A stretch of DNA of 64,000 bases from Bacteroidota bacterium. GTDB taxonomy: Bacteria; Bacteroidota; Bacteroidia; Chitinophagales; Chitinophagaceae. The notes beneath the pieces were generated by a model. It had not been told where the DNA came from, searched no databases, and worked only from the letters and a program-made list of their open reading frames with translations. Position numbers and translations under genes: made by a program. Every line of letters starts with the position of its first letter. The stretch's first letter is position 1. The DNA is taken from the NCBI GenBank assembly GCA_016183765.1, contig JACPEA010000007.1, positions 62,001 through 126,000 of the forward strand, in the 5' to 3' direction. Below, in pieces: positions 44,956 through 53,636 of the stretch.

Positions 44956-46287
44956 ATGAAAAAATCCCTGTTGTTTTTGGTTGGCGTAGTAACTGCTGCA
45001 GTGATGCAGGCGCAGTTGTATACACCCAGCCCCGAAAATCTCGCATCAAGAAAACAGTTCCAGGATAATAAATTCGGCATGTTCATCCACTGGGGTGCTT
45101 CCAGCGTATTGGGCAGCGGTGAATGGGTAATGAACAACCGTAATATCCGTGTGAATGAATACAGCACCCTGCAGCGGGTATTCAATCCGGTTGATTTTGA
45201 TCCCAAAGCCTGGGTGGCCACAGCTAAAAATGCGGGTATGCAATACATTACTTTCATTACCCGGCACCACGACGGTTTCAGTAACTGGAATACCCAACTC
45301 TCGGATTGGAAGATCACCAATACTCCTTACGGAAAAGACGCGTTGAAGTTATTGGCAGATGAGTGTCATCAACAGGGTATCCAGCTCTTCCTGTATTATT
45401 CGCTGCTCGACTGGTACCGTTCCGATTACCAGTACGAGACCGGTAAGACAGGCAAAGGCACCGGCAGGACCCAGAAAAGCAACTGGCCCAGCTATATCAA
45501 TTTCATGAAAGGACAGTTGACCGAATTACTCACCAATTATGGCGAGATCGCCGGGATCTGGTTTGATGGCCACTGGGACCAGCTGGATAACGACCATGAT
45601 AAAACCCTGTCATCCAAAGTGAACTGGCATTATGATGAGATCTACCCGCTGATCCACCAATTGCAGCCGAAATGCCTGATCAGTAATAACCATCATCTTT
45701 CACCCATACCCGGCGAGGACTTCCAGGCATTTGAGAAAGACCTGCCCGGTAACAATACCACAGGATTTGGCGGTGCCAGCGTTTCGCAACTGCCCCTCGA
45801 AACCTGTGAAACCATGAATGATGCCTGGGGATACAATATGACCGACCGGAAATACAAAACAGTGCCTGCACTGATCCATTACCTGGTGAAAGCTGCAGGG
45901 CGTAATGCCAATTTCCTCCTGAATGTGGGGCCTAAGCCCAATGGACAGATCCAGTCGGAATTCACCGATACCCTGGCACAGATCGGTAACTGGATGCGAA
46001 CCAATGGTACCAGTATTTACGGAACGCGCGGTAATGTAATGCCGGAACAGGAATGGGGAACCGTTACGGCCAAAGGCAAAACCCTGTATGTACATATACT
46101 GAACAAAAAAGCAGTGAAACAGCATTACCTGTTCCTGCCGGGTATTACGGCAGCGGTCAGTAAAGCCAGTGCTTTTGCCGATAAAAAAACCATGCGGTTC
46201 AAACAGCAGCCTGAAGGTTTGTTTGTCTACCTTGATAATATCAGCTTAGATGCCATTGATACGATACTGGAATTAACCCTTCAATAA
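44956..46287 (+). CDS. Alpha-L-fucosidase, GH29
   Basis: A 443-residue exported hydrolase (signal MKKSLLFLVGVVTAAVMQAQ). FGMFIHWGASSVLGSGEW and FITRHHDGFSNW are GH29 motifs, and the nucleophile Asp204 lies in GIWFDGHWD. A short C-terminal beta domain follows. It removes terminal alpha-L-fucose from glycans in the periplasm or at the surface. It leads a four-gene operon with intergenic spaces of 14 bp or less whose other products fit oxidative fucose breakdown. Confidence 0.95.
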   Translation: MKKSLLFLVGVVTAAVMQAQLYTPSPENLASRKQFQDNKFGMFIHWGASSVLGSGEWVMNNRNIRVNEYSTLQRVFNPVDFDPKAWVATAKNAGMQYITFITRHHDGFSNWNTQLSDWKITNTPYGKDALKLLADECHQQGIQLFLYYSLLDWYRSDYQYETGKTGKGTGRTQKSNWPSYINFMKGQLTELLTNYGEIAGIWFDGHWDQLDNDHDKTLSSKVNWHYDEIYPLIHQLQPKCLISNNHHLSPIPGEDFQAFEKDLPGNNTTGFGGASVSQLPLETCETMNDAWGYNMTDRKYKTVPALIHYLVKAAGRNANFLLNVGPKPNGQIQSEFTDTLAQIGNWMRTNGTSIYGTRGNVMPEQEWGTVTAKGKTLYVHILNKKAVKQHYLFLPGITAAVSKASAFADKKTMRFKQQPEGLFVYLDNISLDAIDTILELTLQ

Positions 46288-46296
46288 ATAACCAAC

Positions 46297-47151
46297 ATGA
46301 AACTGATCCGCTTTGGAGAACCCGGTAAAGAGAAACCGGGTGTACATATCAATGGAAAGAATTATGATCTGTCCGGCTTTTTGAATGATTATGACGAAAC
46401 TTTTTTCGCGAATGATGGTCTTGGTCGTCTATCAGCCCTGTTGGCGCAGCAAACGGAACTGCCGCAACTGCCGGATGCAACCCGTTTGGGATGCCCGGTA
46501 GCCAGGCCATCCAAGTTATTGTGCATTGGATTGAATTATGCCAAACATGCAAAAGAGACCAACGCGCCTATACCGAATGAGCCTATCCTGTTTATGAAAG
46601 CTACCAGCTCCATAAGCGGGCCTAACGATCCCATTATCATTCCGAGGGATTCGGTTAAGACGGACTGGGAAGTGGAACTGGCATTTGTGATCAGTAAAAA
46701 AGCAAGTTATGTAGCCGAGTCGGAAGCCATGGATCATGTGGCAGGCTATTGTTTGCATAACGATGTGAGTGAACGTGAATTCCAGCTGGAACGTGGGGGA
46801 ACCTGGGATAAGGGCAAGGGCTGTGACACATTTGCCCCGCTTGGACCCTGGATGGTGACCAGGGACGAGATCTCCGATCCGCATAAACTACGGTTATGGT
46901 TAAGCGTGAACGGCGTGATGATGCAGGATGGAAATACGGACGACCTCATTTTTTCCATTCCGCAACTGGTGTCCTATATCAGTCGCTTCATGACCCTGCT
47001 GCCGGGTGATATCGTGTCTACCGGAACACCGGCGGGTGTAGGGCTTGGCTTTACGCCGCCAGTATACCTGAAACCTGGAGATGTGGTGGAGCTGGGGATC
47101 GATGGATTGGGCAGTTCCCGTCAAAACCTGCTTGCCTATGCCCGTGATTGA
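46297..47151 (+). CDS. Fumarylacetoacetate-hydrolase-family enzyme, probably diketo-deoxy-fuconate hydrolase
   Basis: 284 residues. The FAH fold is clear: LLCIGLNYAKHAKETNAPIP, KTDWEVELAFVISK with metal-binding Glu residues, GYCLHNDVSEREFQLERGG and GDIVSTGTPAGVGLGFTPP. In oxidative L-fucose pathways this family cleaves 2,4-diketo-3-deoxy-L-fuconate to pyruvate and lactate; the operon context suggests that reaction here. Stop overlaps the next start by 14 bp. Confidence 0.88.
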   Translation: MKLIRFGEPGKEKPGVHINGKNYDLSGFLNDYDETFFANDGLGRLSALLAQQTELPQLPDATRLGCPVARPSKLLCIGLNYAKHAKETNAPIPNEPILFMKATSSISGPNDPIIIPRDSVKTDWEVELAFVISKKASYVAESEAMDHVAGYCLHNDVSEREFQLERGGTWDKGKGCDTFAPLGPWMVTRDEISDPHKLRLWLSVNGVMMQDGNTDDLIFSIPQLVSYISRFMTLLPGDIVSTGTPAGVGLGFTPPVYLKPGDVVELGIDGLGSSRQNLLAYARD

Positions 47152-47965
47152 TGCACACCAGCATTTCTGGAAATACCATCCTGATACGCATGACTGGATC
47201 AGAGATGAGATGACAGTGATCCGGAAGGATTTTCTGCCGGCCGATCTTGCCCCTATACTGAAGCAACACGGGGTTGATGGATGTATTGCCGTTCAGGCCG
47301 ATCAGTCGGAAGCAGAAACTGATTTTCTCGTATCACTTGCCGGTAGTAACGATTGGATCAAAGGGGTAGTGGGCTGGGTGGATCTTTGTGCGGAGAACAT
47401 CCGGGAACGCTTGCAATATTATCGTCAGGTGCCGGTGGTGAAGGGGTTTCGGCATATCCTGCAGGCAGTAGATCCTGCGTTCATGCTGCAGCCTGCTTTT
47501 TTACGGGGCATCGGGGCTTTGCAGGAATATGGATTTACTTATGATATACTGGTCTACCCCAGGCACCTTTCTGCAGCACAGCAACTGGTGAAACAGTTTC
47601 CCAACCAGCGTTTTGTGATTGATCATATTGCCAAACCGGATATCAGCAGGGGTATTTGGGAGGATTGGGCCAAACATATACAGGCCATGGCGGCTTTACC
47701 GAACCTGTACTGCAAGGTAAGTGGCATGGTTACCGAAGCCAACTGGTCGTCCTGGAAAAAAGAAGACCTGTATCCGTATCTGGATATCGTAACAGAAGCA
47801 TTTGGAACCAACCGCTTGTTGTACGGTTCCGACTGGCCCGTTTGTTTGCTGGCCGCATCGTATGAAAGAATGATGGAGCCAGCGAAAGAATATTATAGTA
47901 ACTTTTCTGCTGCCGAACAGGCGGCTTTGTTTGGCGGCAATGCAGCTGCTTTTTATCATGTATAA
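47138..47965 (+). CDS. Amidohydrolase family 2, probable L-fuconolactonase
   Basis: 275 residues. Metal-binding IDAHQHFWKYHPDTHDW at the N-terminus, the His/Lys strand FVIDHIAKPDI and LLYGSDWPVCLL near the C-terminus are those of sugar lactonases of this family. It would open L-fucono-1,5-lactone to fuconate. ATG at 47138 begins the domain directly and overlaps the preceding FAH gene by 14 bp, so the two are coupled. Confidence 0.86.
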   Translation: MPVIDAHQHFWKYHPDTHDWIRDEMTVIRKDFLPADLAPILKQHGVDGCIAVQADQSEAETDFLVSLAGSNDWIKGVVGWVDLCAENIRERLQYYRQVPVVKGFRHILQAVDPAFMLQPAFLRGIGALQEYGFTYDILVYPRHLSAAQQLVKQFPNQRFVIDHIAKPDISRGIWEDWAKHIQAMAALPNLYCKVSGMVTEANWSSWKKEDLYPYLDIVTEAFGTNRLLYGSDWPVCLLAASYERMMEPAKEYYSNFSAAEQAALFGGNAAAFYHV

Positions 47966-47974
47966 TTCTTGAAG

Positions 47975-48763
47975 ATGGACCTCCAATTACAGAATAAAGT
48001 GATCCTGGTGACCGGCGGTGCACGCGGCATCGGGGAAGGTATTGTACGGGTGCTTGCCAAAGAAGGAGCCATTCCGGTGATCATTGGAAGAAATGAGCAG
48101 GATAATCAACAACTGGTGAATGAGCTGCTGGACAATGGCTGCCAGGCAGGACAGGTGGTTGCAGAGCTGGCCGATCCTGCTGCTGCCAGTAATGCCGTAC
48201 GTACCGCATTATTGCAGTTTGGCAGGATAGATGGCGTTGTGAATAATGCAGGTGTGAACGACGGGGTAGGACTGGAGCAGGGCAGCTACGACCGTTTTAT
48301 GGAGAGCCTGCATAAGAACCTGGTGCATTATTACCTGGTGGCACAAACTGCGTTGCCTGAGTTGATCAGGTCCAAAGGCGCCATCGTGAACATCACATCC
48401 AAAACAGCAGAAACGGGGCAGGGAAACACATCTGCCTATGCTGCTGCCAATGGCGGAAGAAACGCACTTACCCGTGAGTGGGCCGTTGAATTGCTCAAAT
48501 ATGGTATCCGGGTGAACGCCGTGGTAGTGGCCGAAAGCTGGACGCCGGCTTATGAGACCTGGATCAAAACTTCACAGGAACCAGAGAAGAAACTCGCAGA
48601 AATATGTTCCAGGATACCATTGGAGAACCGCATGACAACCCCGGAAGAGATCGCCAATATGGTTGCCTTCCTGCTCTCGCCCAGGTCAAGCCATACTACG
48701 GGTCAGCTGATCCATGTAGATGGGGGATATGTGCATCTTGACCGTGCATTGGCCAATGCCTGA
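47975..48763 (+). CDS. Short-chain dehydrogenase, fucose-pathway type, atypical active site
   Basis: 262 residues. Nucleotide-binding TGGARGIGEGI and GVVNNAGVNDG are normal, with Ser142 (NITSKTAETG) and Tyr155 (SAYAAANGGRNALTREWA). The catalytic Lys expected four residues after the Tyr is Asn159. The stretch RVNAVVVAESWTPAYETWI resembles L-fucose dehydrogenases; alternatively it acts on 2-keto-3-deoxyfuconate. Last gene of the fucosidase operon. Whether the Asn allows full activity is unknown. Confidence 0.84.
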   Translation: MDLQLQNKVILVTGGARGIGEGIVRVLAKEGAIPVIIGRNEQDNQQLVNELLDNGCQAGQVVAELADPAAASNAVRTALLQFGRIDGVVNNAGVNDGVGLEQGSYDRFMESLHKNLVHYYLVAQTALPELIRSKGAIVNITSKTAETGQGNTSAYAAANGGRNALTREWAVELLKYGIRVNAVVVAESWTPAYETWIKTSQEPEKKLAEICSRIPLENRMTTPEEIANMVAFLLSPRSSHTTGQLIHVDGGYVHLDRALANA

Positions 48764-48835
48764 TCCTGTTGACCTGTATTCTTAGTTTGCTTAATGCAGT
48801 TCTTTGGTTATTATTGTAAGCGAAATTTAATACCA

Positions 48836-49195
48836 ATGGGAGAAATCAGGATCGTAGTAGTAGATTCCGGATCTGTCTACATAGAAAAACTGAACAAAAG
48901 ATTGTACCAGGAAGTTGAATACGCGCATTATTACCATGAAATGATACAACTGCCTGATGGTAAACAACGATCGCTACACCTGTTCCGCGATACCAGGAAC
49001 CCTGAATTCCTGCCCGTTCTCCTGAGAAGTTACGAAACCCTGGAAGGGACCAGCTTTTACTCCGGCCGGGTAATGGCTATCAAAAAATATTATATCCACG
49101 GAGAATCAGGCCCCGAAGGACGATTGAAAATACAGGCGGATAACAAACACCTTTACGATATTACGGCCGACGCATTGGAGCAGTTAGGAATGTAA
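48836..49195 (+). CDS. Hypothetical protein
   Basis: 119 residues, cytosolic, alternating strands and helices (EIRIVVVDSGSVYIEKLNKR, GRVMAIKKYYIHGES, LYDITADALEQLGM). No family recognised. ATG at 48836 is chosen over upstream in-frame codons, which lack support. It is 72 bp downstream of the fucose operon and may or may not share its transcript. Confidence 0.55.
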   Translation: MGEIRIVVVDSGSVYIEKLNKRLYQEVEYAHYYHEMIQLPDGKQRSLHLFRDTRNPEFLPVLLRSYETLEGTSFYSGRVMAIKKYYIHGESGPEGRLKIQADNKHLYDITADALEQLGM

Positions 49196-49198
49196 CCG

Positions 49199-49576
49199 TC
49201 ACTTGCCTCCGGCTGCCTGTAATCTTTTGTGGTAAGTGATATAAGAAGCCATCAATACCGCCCATACGGCTATCGGGAACAGGGTAAGTCCACTGAACCC
49301 ATCTGTTGCCCAGTGTGAAACAAAAGCCGAGATAAACGTGAAACTCAGTCCTGCATAGGCCCATTCTTTCAATCTTGGGGGAAAGACCGGTATGATGAGA
49401 ACAAGTGTACCACATACTTTAAAAACGGTAAGCATCACCCGGAAATAATCAGGATAACCCAGGTGGCGGACACCGTCGATGGCCAGCTGTGTATGTGAAG
49501 TGAGTGCGGGCATAACGCCTTCAAACAAAAAGATCAGTGCGGTACAGATCCAGTAGATGAGGTTGGTCGCTTTCAT
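49199..49576 (-). CDS. DoxX-like membrane protein
   Basis: 125 residues with four helices (LIYWICTALIFLFEGVM, MLTVFKVCGTLVLIIPV, WAYAGLSFTFISAFVSH, LTLFPIAVWAVLMASYI), the DoxX_2 pattern with HLGYPDYFRVM. Function poorly known; often near redox or stress genes. Last gene of a leftward operon with the RibD-like and VOC genes (4 bp apart). ATG at 49576. Confidence 0.82.
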   Translation of the reverse strand: MKATNLIYWICTALIFLFEGVMPALTSHTQLAIDGVRHLGYPDYFRVMLTVFKVCGTLVLIIPVFPPRLKEWAYAGLSFTFISAFVSHWATDGFSGLTLFPIAVWAVLMASYITYHKRLQAAGGK

Positions 49577-49580
49577 ATTT

Positions 49581-50138
49581 TTATTGTTTGGGTGAGTAAT
49601 GGTGCACAACAATACCGCAGGTAAATGCAACAGATTGTTTTATTACCAGCGGTGTTTTGTCTGTGAATATGCGCATGCCGTTACCAATGGCCGTAGGGTT
49701 GATGAAGAGATAAAGATCATCGATCAGTTGTTCCTGTATCAATGCGGCAGCCAGTGAGGCGCCGCCGTAGGTAATGATGTCCCTGCCTTCCTGTTCTTTG
49801 ATCGCCATGATCTCTTCTTTCAGTCCCCCCTTGGCTAAACGCGTATTGGCCCAGGGATTTTGTTCCAGGCTGCGGGTGAACACTGTTTTAGGTGTATTGA
49901 CCATTTTTTGTGCAAATGCATCATTGGTATCCGGGTTCTCCAGCGTCGCTGTCCAGTGCGGGATAAAGCCCATGGCAAGGTTCTTGCCTAACACAATGGT
50001 ATCAACAGGTTCGGTAAGCTGGTTCACGAATGTTTTGATATCGTCGTCCCAGTTCCATTCCATCCAATCCATTTCACCGTTGGGGCCGGCCACAAAACCG
50101 TCAATACTCAGCTGCATCTGTAATTTTAATTTTCGCAT
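49581..50138 (-). CDS. Dihydrofolate-reductase-like (RibD C-terminal domain) protein
   Basis: 185 residues. The N-terminal strand and loop LKLQMQLSIDGFVAGPNGEM, TIVLGKNLAMGF, and GRDIITYGGASLAAALIQEQ are those of RibD_C family reductases using NADPH. Substrate unknown. Its start overlaps the VOC stop by 13 bp, so the two are coupled. ATG at 50138 (MRKLKLQMQLS). Confidence 0.86.
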   Translation of the reverse strand: MRKLKLQMQLSIDGFVAGPNGEMDWMEWNWDDDIKTFVNQLTEPVDTIVLGKNLAMGFIPHWTATLENPDTNDAFAQKMVNTPKTVFTRSLEQNPWANTRLAKGGLKEEIMAIKEQEGRDIITYGGASLAAALIQEQLIDDLYLFINPTAIGNGMRIFTDKTPLVIKQSVAFTCGIVVHHYSPKQ

Positions 50139-50563
50139 ATGGGTTGCCAATGTTTGGTTTGATCGTATTGTAATAACCAATGGTTACCGAATTTATCGGT
50201 CAATCCTCCAAATAACGTGCCCCAGTGGGTATTTTCCAGCGGGTGTGTGGCCTGACCACCATCAGCCAGCCTGGCATAACTGAGCCTGATCTCTTCTTCG
50301 CTGCTGCAGTTCAGGCAAATGGAAATAGCGTTGCCACGGACCAGTCCCCCCTCACTCACCATATCCGATCCCAGTAAGGCCCATCCATCTTTGATCAATG
50401 CCGCCTGCAGGATACAGGTTTTCATTCTCTCCGGCAAACCTTCCGTCATGGGTGAATCGCCCAGGGTTTGTAAGGTCAGCTGGCCTCCCAGCGCCTGCTG
50501 ATAAAATTGCATGGCTTCCAGACAGTTACCGTTAAAACTTAAATAAGATTGTAGTTGTGTCAT
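50126..50563 (-). CDS. VOC-superfamily protein (PhnB/YdcE-like glyoxalase fold)
   Basis: 145 residues. LSFNGNCLEAMQFYQQALGG is the typical first beta-alpha unit, ISICLNCSSEEEIRLSYARL and LTDKFGNHWLLQYD the second. Such proteins are often uncharacterised metalloenzymes or binding proteins. It leads the leftward VOC/RibD-like/DoxX operon, divergent from the GlxA-type regulator 120 bp away. ATG at 50563. Confidence 0.86.
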   Translation of the reverse strand: MTQLQSYLSFNGNCLEAMQFYQQALGGQLTLQTLGDSPMTEGLPERMKTCILQAALIKDGWALLGSDMVSEGGLVRGNAISICLNCSSEEEIRLSYARLADGGQATHPLENTHWGTLFGGLTDKFGNHWLLQYDQTKHWQPICEN

Positions 50564-50683
50564 GTAGGCTTGCCCGTTTCTTGGTACCCGGTACAAAGCT
50601 GTTATTTGTTTTTGATCTGTGCAAGGTGTAATGAAGACAATAACAGGGTTGATTACGACAAAGCTTTTTTCTACATTTAGTCT

Positions 50684-51664
50684 ATGAAAAATGTATCCAT
50701 CCTTGTCCCTGAAACAGCCATTATCGAAGCCGTTGCAGATCCCAATTATATGTTCAAAGCCGTGAACCAGTTTCTGGTAGCCGCCGGCAGGGAGTCTTTA
50801 TTCCAGGTGCAACTGGTGGGATTAACCAAAGAGGTCAGACTGGATAACAGTCTTTATTCCGTGCATACCGATAAGCTGTTGCAGGAAGTGGACAAAACGG
50901 ACCTGATTTTTATTCCGGCCATCAGTGGCGATATTGTTACGGCACTGGAGCTGAATAAAGAAATGATCCCCTGGATCGTTGCACAATATCGTTCCGGCGC
51001 TGAAGTGGCTTCCCTGTGTATCGGTGCTTTTTTACTGGCTTCTACGGGTTTGCTGAACGGGAAAAAATGCTCCACACACTGGAATGCGGCCAACGAGTTC
51101 AGGCAGCTGTTCCCCGAAGTGGAACTGGTTGAGGGCAGTATCATTACCGAAGAACAAAGGATCTATTCCAGCGGCGGAGCCAATTCTTACTGGCGGCTGT
51201 TGTTGTACCTGGTAGAAAAATATACCGACCGGGATACGGCTATCCTGGCAGCCAAATATTTTGCGGTGGATATTGACCGCGAAAGCCAGCGCAGTTTCAT
51301 GATGTTCCGTGGGCAGAAGGAACATGCCGATACGGCCATCCTGCAGGCGCAGCTTTTTATTGAAGCGCATTTTCAGGGGCGCATTACGGTAGATGAACTG
51401 GCCGGCCGGTATGCCATGGGACGCCGCAGTTTTGAGCGCCGGTTCAAGAAAGCCACCAGCAACACGGTGGTGGAATATATGCAGCGCATAAAGATAGAAG
51501 CGGCCAAACGCAGTTTTGAAAGCAGCCGTAAAAACATCAACGAAGTCATGTACGATGTTGGGTATACCGATACCAAAGCGTTCCGTACCGTTTTTAAAAA
51601 GATCACAGGTTTAACACCGATAGAATACCGGAACAAATACAATAAACAGGCGGTATTGAATTAA
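50684..51664 (+). CDS. GlxA-type AraC-family regulator with DJ-1/PfpI domain
   Basis: 326 residues. The N-terminal DJ-1/PfpI domain (VSILVPETAIIEAVADPNYM, ASLCIGAFLLASTGLL with its Cys at the nucleophile elbow) is followed by two AraC helix-turn-helices (TVDELAGRYAMGRRSFERRF and NINEVMYDVGYTDTKAFRTV). It probably controls the divergent VOC operon (inference from position). It ends overlapping the YegS-like gene by 4 bp, convergently. Confidence 0.93.
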   Translation: MKNVSILVPETAIIEAVADPNYMFKAVNQFLVAAGRESLFQVQLVGLTKEVRLDNSLYSVHTDKLLQEVDKTDLIFIPAISGDIVTALELNKEMIPWIVAQYRSGAEVASLCIGAFLLASTGLLNGKKCSTHWNAANEFRQLFPEVELVEGSIITEEQRIYSSGGANSYWRLLLYLVEKYTDRDTAILAAKYFAVDIDRESQRSFMMFRGQKEHADTAILQAQLFIEAHFQGRITVDELAGRYAMGRRSFERRFKKATSNTVVEYMQRIKIEAAKRSFESSRKNINEVMYDVGYTDTKAFRTVFKKITGLTPIEYRNKYNKQAVLN

Positions 51665-52509
51665 TACCGGAACCGGAATTTTCCGGGAAGTACTTCAATT
51701 GTCAACGCTTTTGCCGAATACAGGTCACCGTCTGCCTGTATGTCAACTGCTTCGTTGCAGCTGATATGAAAGCTGCTTCCCTGGCGGTGTGTTACAAATG
51801 GCAGATGCAGGTGTTTTCCTTCCTGGATCATGGGCAGGTATCGCAGTCGTTTGAACAGCGGCAGAGGATCGCAGAGTATCATGTCTAACCTCCCATCTTC
51901 GATAGATGCTTCCGGTGCCACAAAAAAGCCGCCCCCGGCGCGGGAGGAATTAACCACCATCACCAGCAAATAAGGCCCTCGCCATTGTTCGGTCCCTGCC
52001 TGTATGCTGAATCTTTTTTCCCGGAACCCAAAGATCTTTGTAACTACGGCAAGCAGGTAGCCGAGTTTTCCGCCCAGCATCCGTATGGAGCGCATCGACC
52101 GAATGATCTCCCCGTCAAAACCCAATCCAAGGCAGTTGATGAACAGATGATCGTTGAACCTGCCGGCGTCTATACATCTTGGGGTGGCCTGCAATACCTG
52201 TGCTAATTGTTCGGCGTTTGTTTTATTTCCATATAATTTCCAGGCAAAATCATTGCCCGTGCCGCTTTTGAAAAGGGCCAGCGCTTTGTCGCAGTCGGGG
52301 TATTGGTTGATGAAGTAGTTGATGGTTCCGTCGCCGCCGATCAGCCAGATATCTGAAAAACCGGATAGGTCAACAGGCCATTGGTCTTGGTAGATGGTAG
52401 CCGGGACCTGCTTTTTCTGCAGCTCGTTGTGCAGCCAGGCCGACAAGGCAGCGGATTTCCCCTTGCCCGCCCTGGGGTTCTCTAATATGGCAACAGCAGT
52501 TATGGACAA
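51661..52509 (-). CDS. YegS/diacylglycerol-kinase-family lipid kinase
   Basis: 282 residues. The nucleotide loop is in FSDIWLIGGDGTINYFINQY and the later phosphate region in FKSGTGNDFAWKL; the second domain has INCLGLGFDGEIIRSMRSIR. It phosphorylates a lipid or sphingoid acceptor at the inner membrane; the acceptor is unknown. The 3' end overlaps the GlxA-type gene by 4 bp. Confidence 0.9.
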   Translation of the reverse strand: MSITAVAILENPRAGKGKSAALSAWLHNELQKKQVPATIYQDQWPVDLSGFSDIWLIGGDGTINYFINQYPDCDKALALFKSGTGNDFAWKLYGNKTNAEQLAQVLQATPRCIDAGRFNDHLFINCLGLGFDGEIIRSMRSIRMLGGKLGYLLAVVTKIFGFREKRFSIQAGTEQWRGPYLLVMVVNSSRAGGGFFVAPEASIEDGRLDMILCDPLPLFKRLRYLPMIQEGKHLHLPFVTHRQGSSFHISCNEAVDIQADGDLYSAKALTIEVLPGKFRFRY

Positions 52510-52577
52510 TGTTCAGTGAACTTGAGAAAAACAAGTTACTGAAAATCGGGACTTAAAATACCGCTGAATTGTGTTGG

Positions 52578-52748
52578 TTAGATCTTATCACGCTTCCTTT
52601 CCTGGTTGGTATGTACTTCTTTTACCGAATCTGCTTCATCGGGATTCATTGTGTCCCTGTCTTTTTTGTTTTGCCGTACCAGGAAAAGGATCAGTGCCAG
52701 GACCACCACTGCGGTAATGCTGATGACGAGAATTTGATTTTGTTCCAT
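52578..52748 (-). CDS. Small single-span membrane protein
   Basis: 56 residues: MEQNQILVISITAVVVLALI leads into one hydrophobic span of about 20 residues, then a charged tail (RQNKKDRDTMNPDEADSVKE and onward, ending KRKRDKI-like QERKRDKI). The frame is read directly from the reverse strand (ATG 52748 to TAA 52578). No family recognised; similar short anchors are common in Chitinophagaceae. It lies 68 bp upstream of the YegS-like gene start on the same strand. Confidence 0.65.
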   Translation of the reverse strand: MEQNQILVISITAVVVLALILFLVRQNKKDRDTMNPDEADSVKEVHTNQERKRDKI

Positions 52749-52888
52749 AGAGCTGGTTTGAGGGATGGCTGGATAAGGTTTTCTTAAAGTTATTCAGTAA
52801 AATAGAGTAGTGGTGTTAAGTTTTCATCAATTTCTGTCAGTCGGTATAAGTACAGAATCCGTAATTTGCCGTTCAATCTGATCTGTCT

Positions 52889-53545
52889 ATGCGTTTCATT
52901 CCTGTATTGTTTTTTTGTGTATGCCTGTTTACCCGTGTTGATGCCCAGACCCATCCTGATTTCTGGAATGATGTACAGGTCATCAAACAATATGATAAGA
53001 TCTATGCACCCCCTAAAAATCCCATCCTGTTCACGGGCAGTTCCTCCATTCGTATGTGGGGTAACCTGGCAGAACAGTTTCGGGGATACCCTGTTCTGAA
53101 CCGCGGTATCGGAGGTGCCGTGACCCGTGATATTGACCGATATGTGGCAGATATCATACTGCCGTATAAACCCAGGCAGATCGTCTTGTATATTGGAGAG
53201 AACGATATCCTGACAGCTCCGAATGGCGATACAGTTTTTCTGGCAGTTCAGAAACTGTTCCAGCATATCCGCGCTTTTTTGCCGGATGTTCCGGTGGCAT
53301 ATATCTCTATTAAACCCAGTCCCTCGCGTGCGCAATTCCTTCCGGTTGCAACCAGGGCCAATGAACTCATCAGGGATTATCTCGCCACGCAGAGCGGAAC
53401 CGCGTTTATTGATATCTACCCGCTGATGCTTGATAAAAAAGGCAATATGCGCCCGGAATTGTTCCGGGAAGACAAGCTGCACATGAAACAGGAAGGATAT
53501 GATATCTGGTACAAAAAGATCAGGCCATTCCTGGTAAACCAGTAA
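52889..53545 (+). CDS. SGNH/GDSL-family esterase-like protein
   Basis: 218 residues with signal peptide MRFIPVLFFCVCLFTRVDAQ. Block I is FTGSSSIRMWG (Ser51 nucleophile), then RGIGGAVTRD (Gly), YIGENDI (Asn105) and the Asp195-x2-His198 pair in REDKLHMKQEG. It should remove acetyl or acyl esters from sugars or lipids in the periplasm. Its stop lies 24 bp before the first Crp/Fnr-like box. Confidence 0.88.
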   Translation: MRFIPVLFFCVCLFTRVDAQTHPDFWNDVQVIKQYDKIYAPPKNPILFTGSSSIRMWGNLAEQFRGYPVLNRGIGGAVTRDIDRYVADIILPYKPRQIVLYIGENDILTAPNGDTVFLAVQKLFQHIRAFLPDVPVAYISIKPSPSRAQFLPVATRANELIRDYLATQSGTAFIDIYPLMLDKKGNMRPELFREDKLHMKQEGYDIWYKKIRPFLVNQ

Positions 53546-53568
53546 ATAATTCCAGGCATACGGGATAC

Positions 53569-53612
53569 GTAACATATGTTACATTAGGGTGAGAGAAGCT
53601 GTACCAACTTTG
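53569..53612 (+). promoter_or_regulatory. Crp/Fnr-like box and promoter of the SQR-like gene
   Basis: GTAACATATGTTAC (53569-53582) is a 14-bp palindrome, centre 53575.5. The TTTG of a CAACTTTG promoter element ends at 53612, 36.5 bp from the centre. The start is predicted near 53617 (box at about -41.5), 20 nt before the ATG. Confidence 0.8.
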
Positions 53613-53636
53613 GGGTGCAAACCAAACACCTCATGT

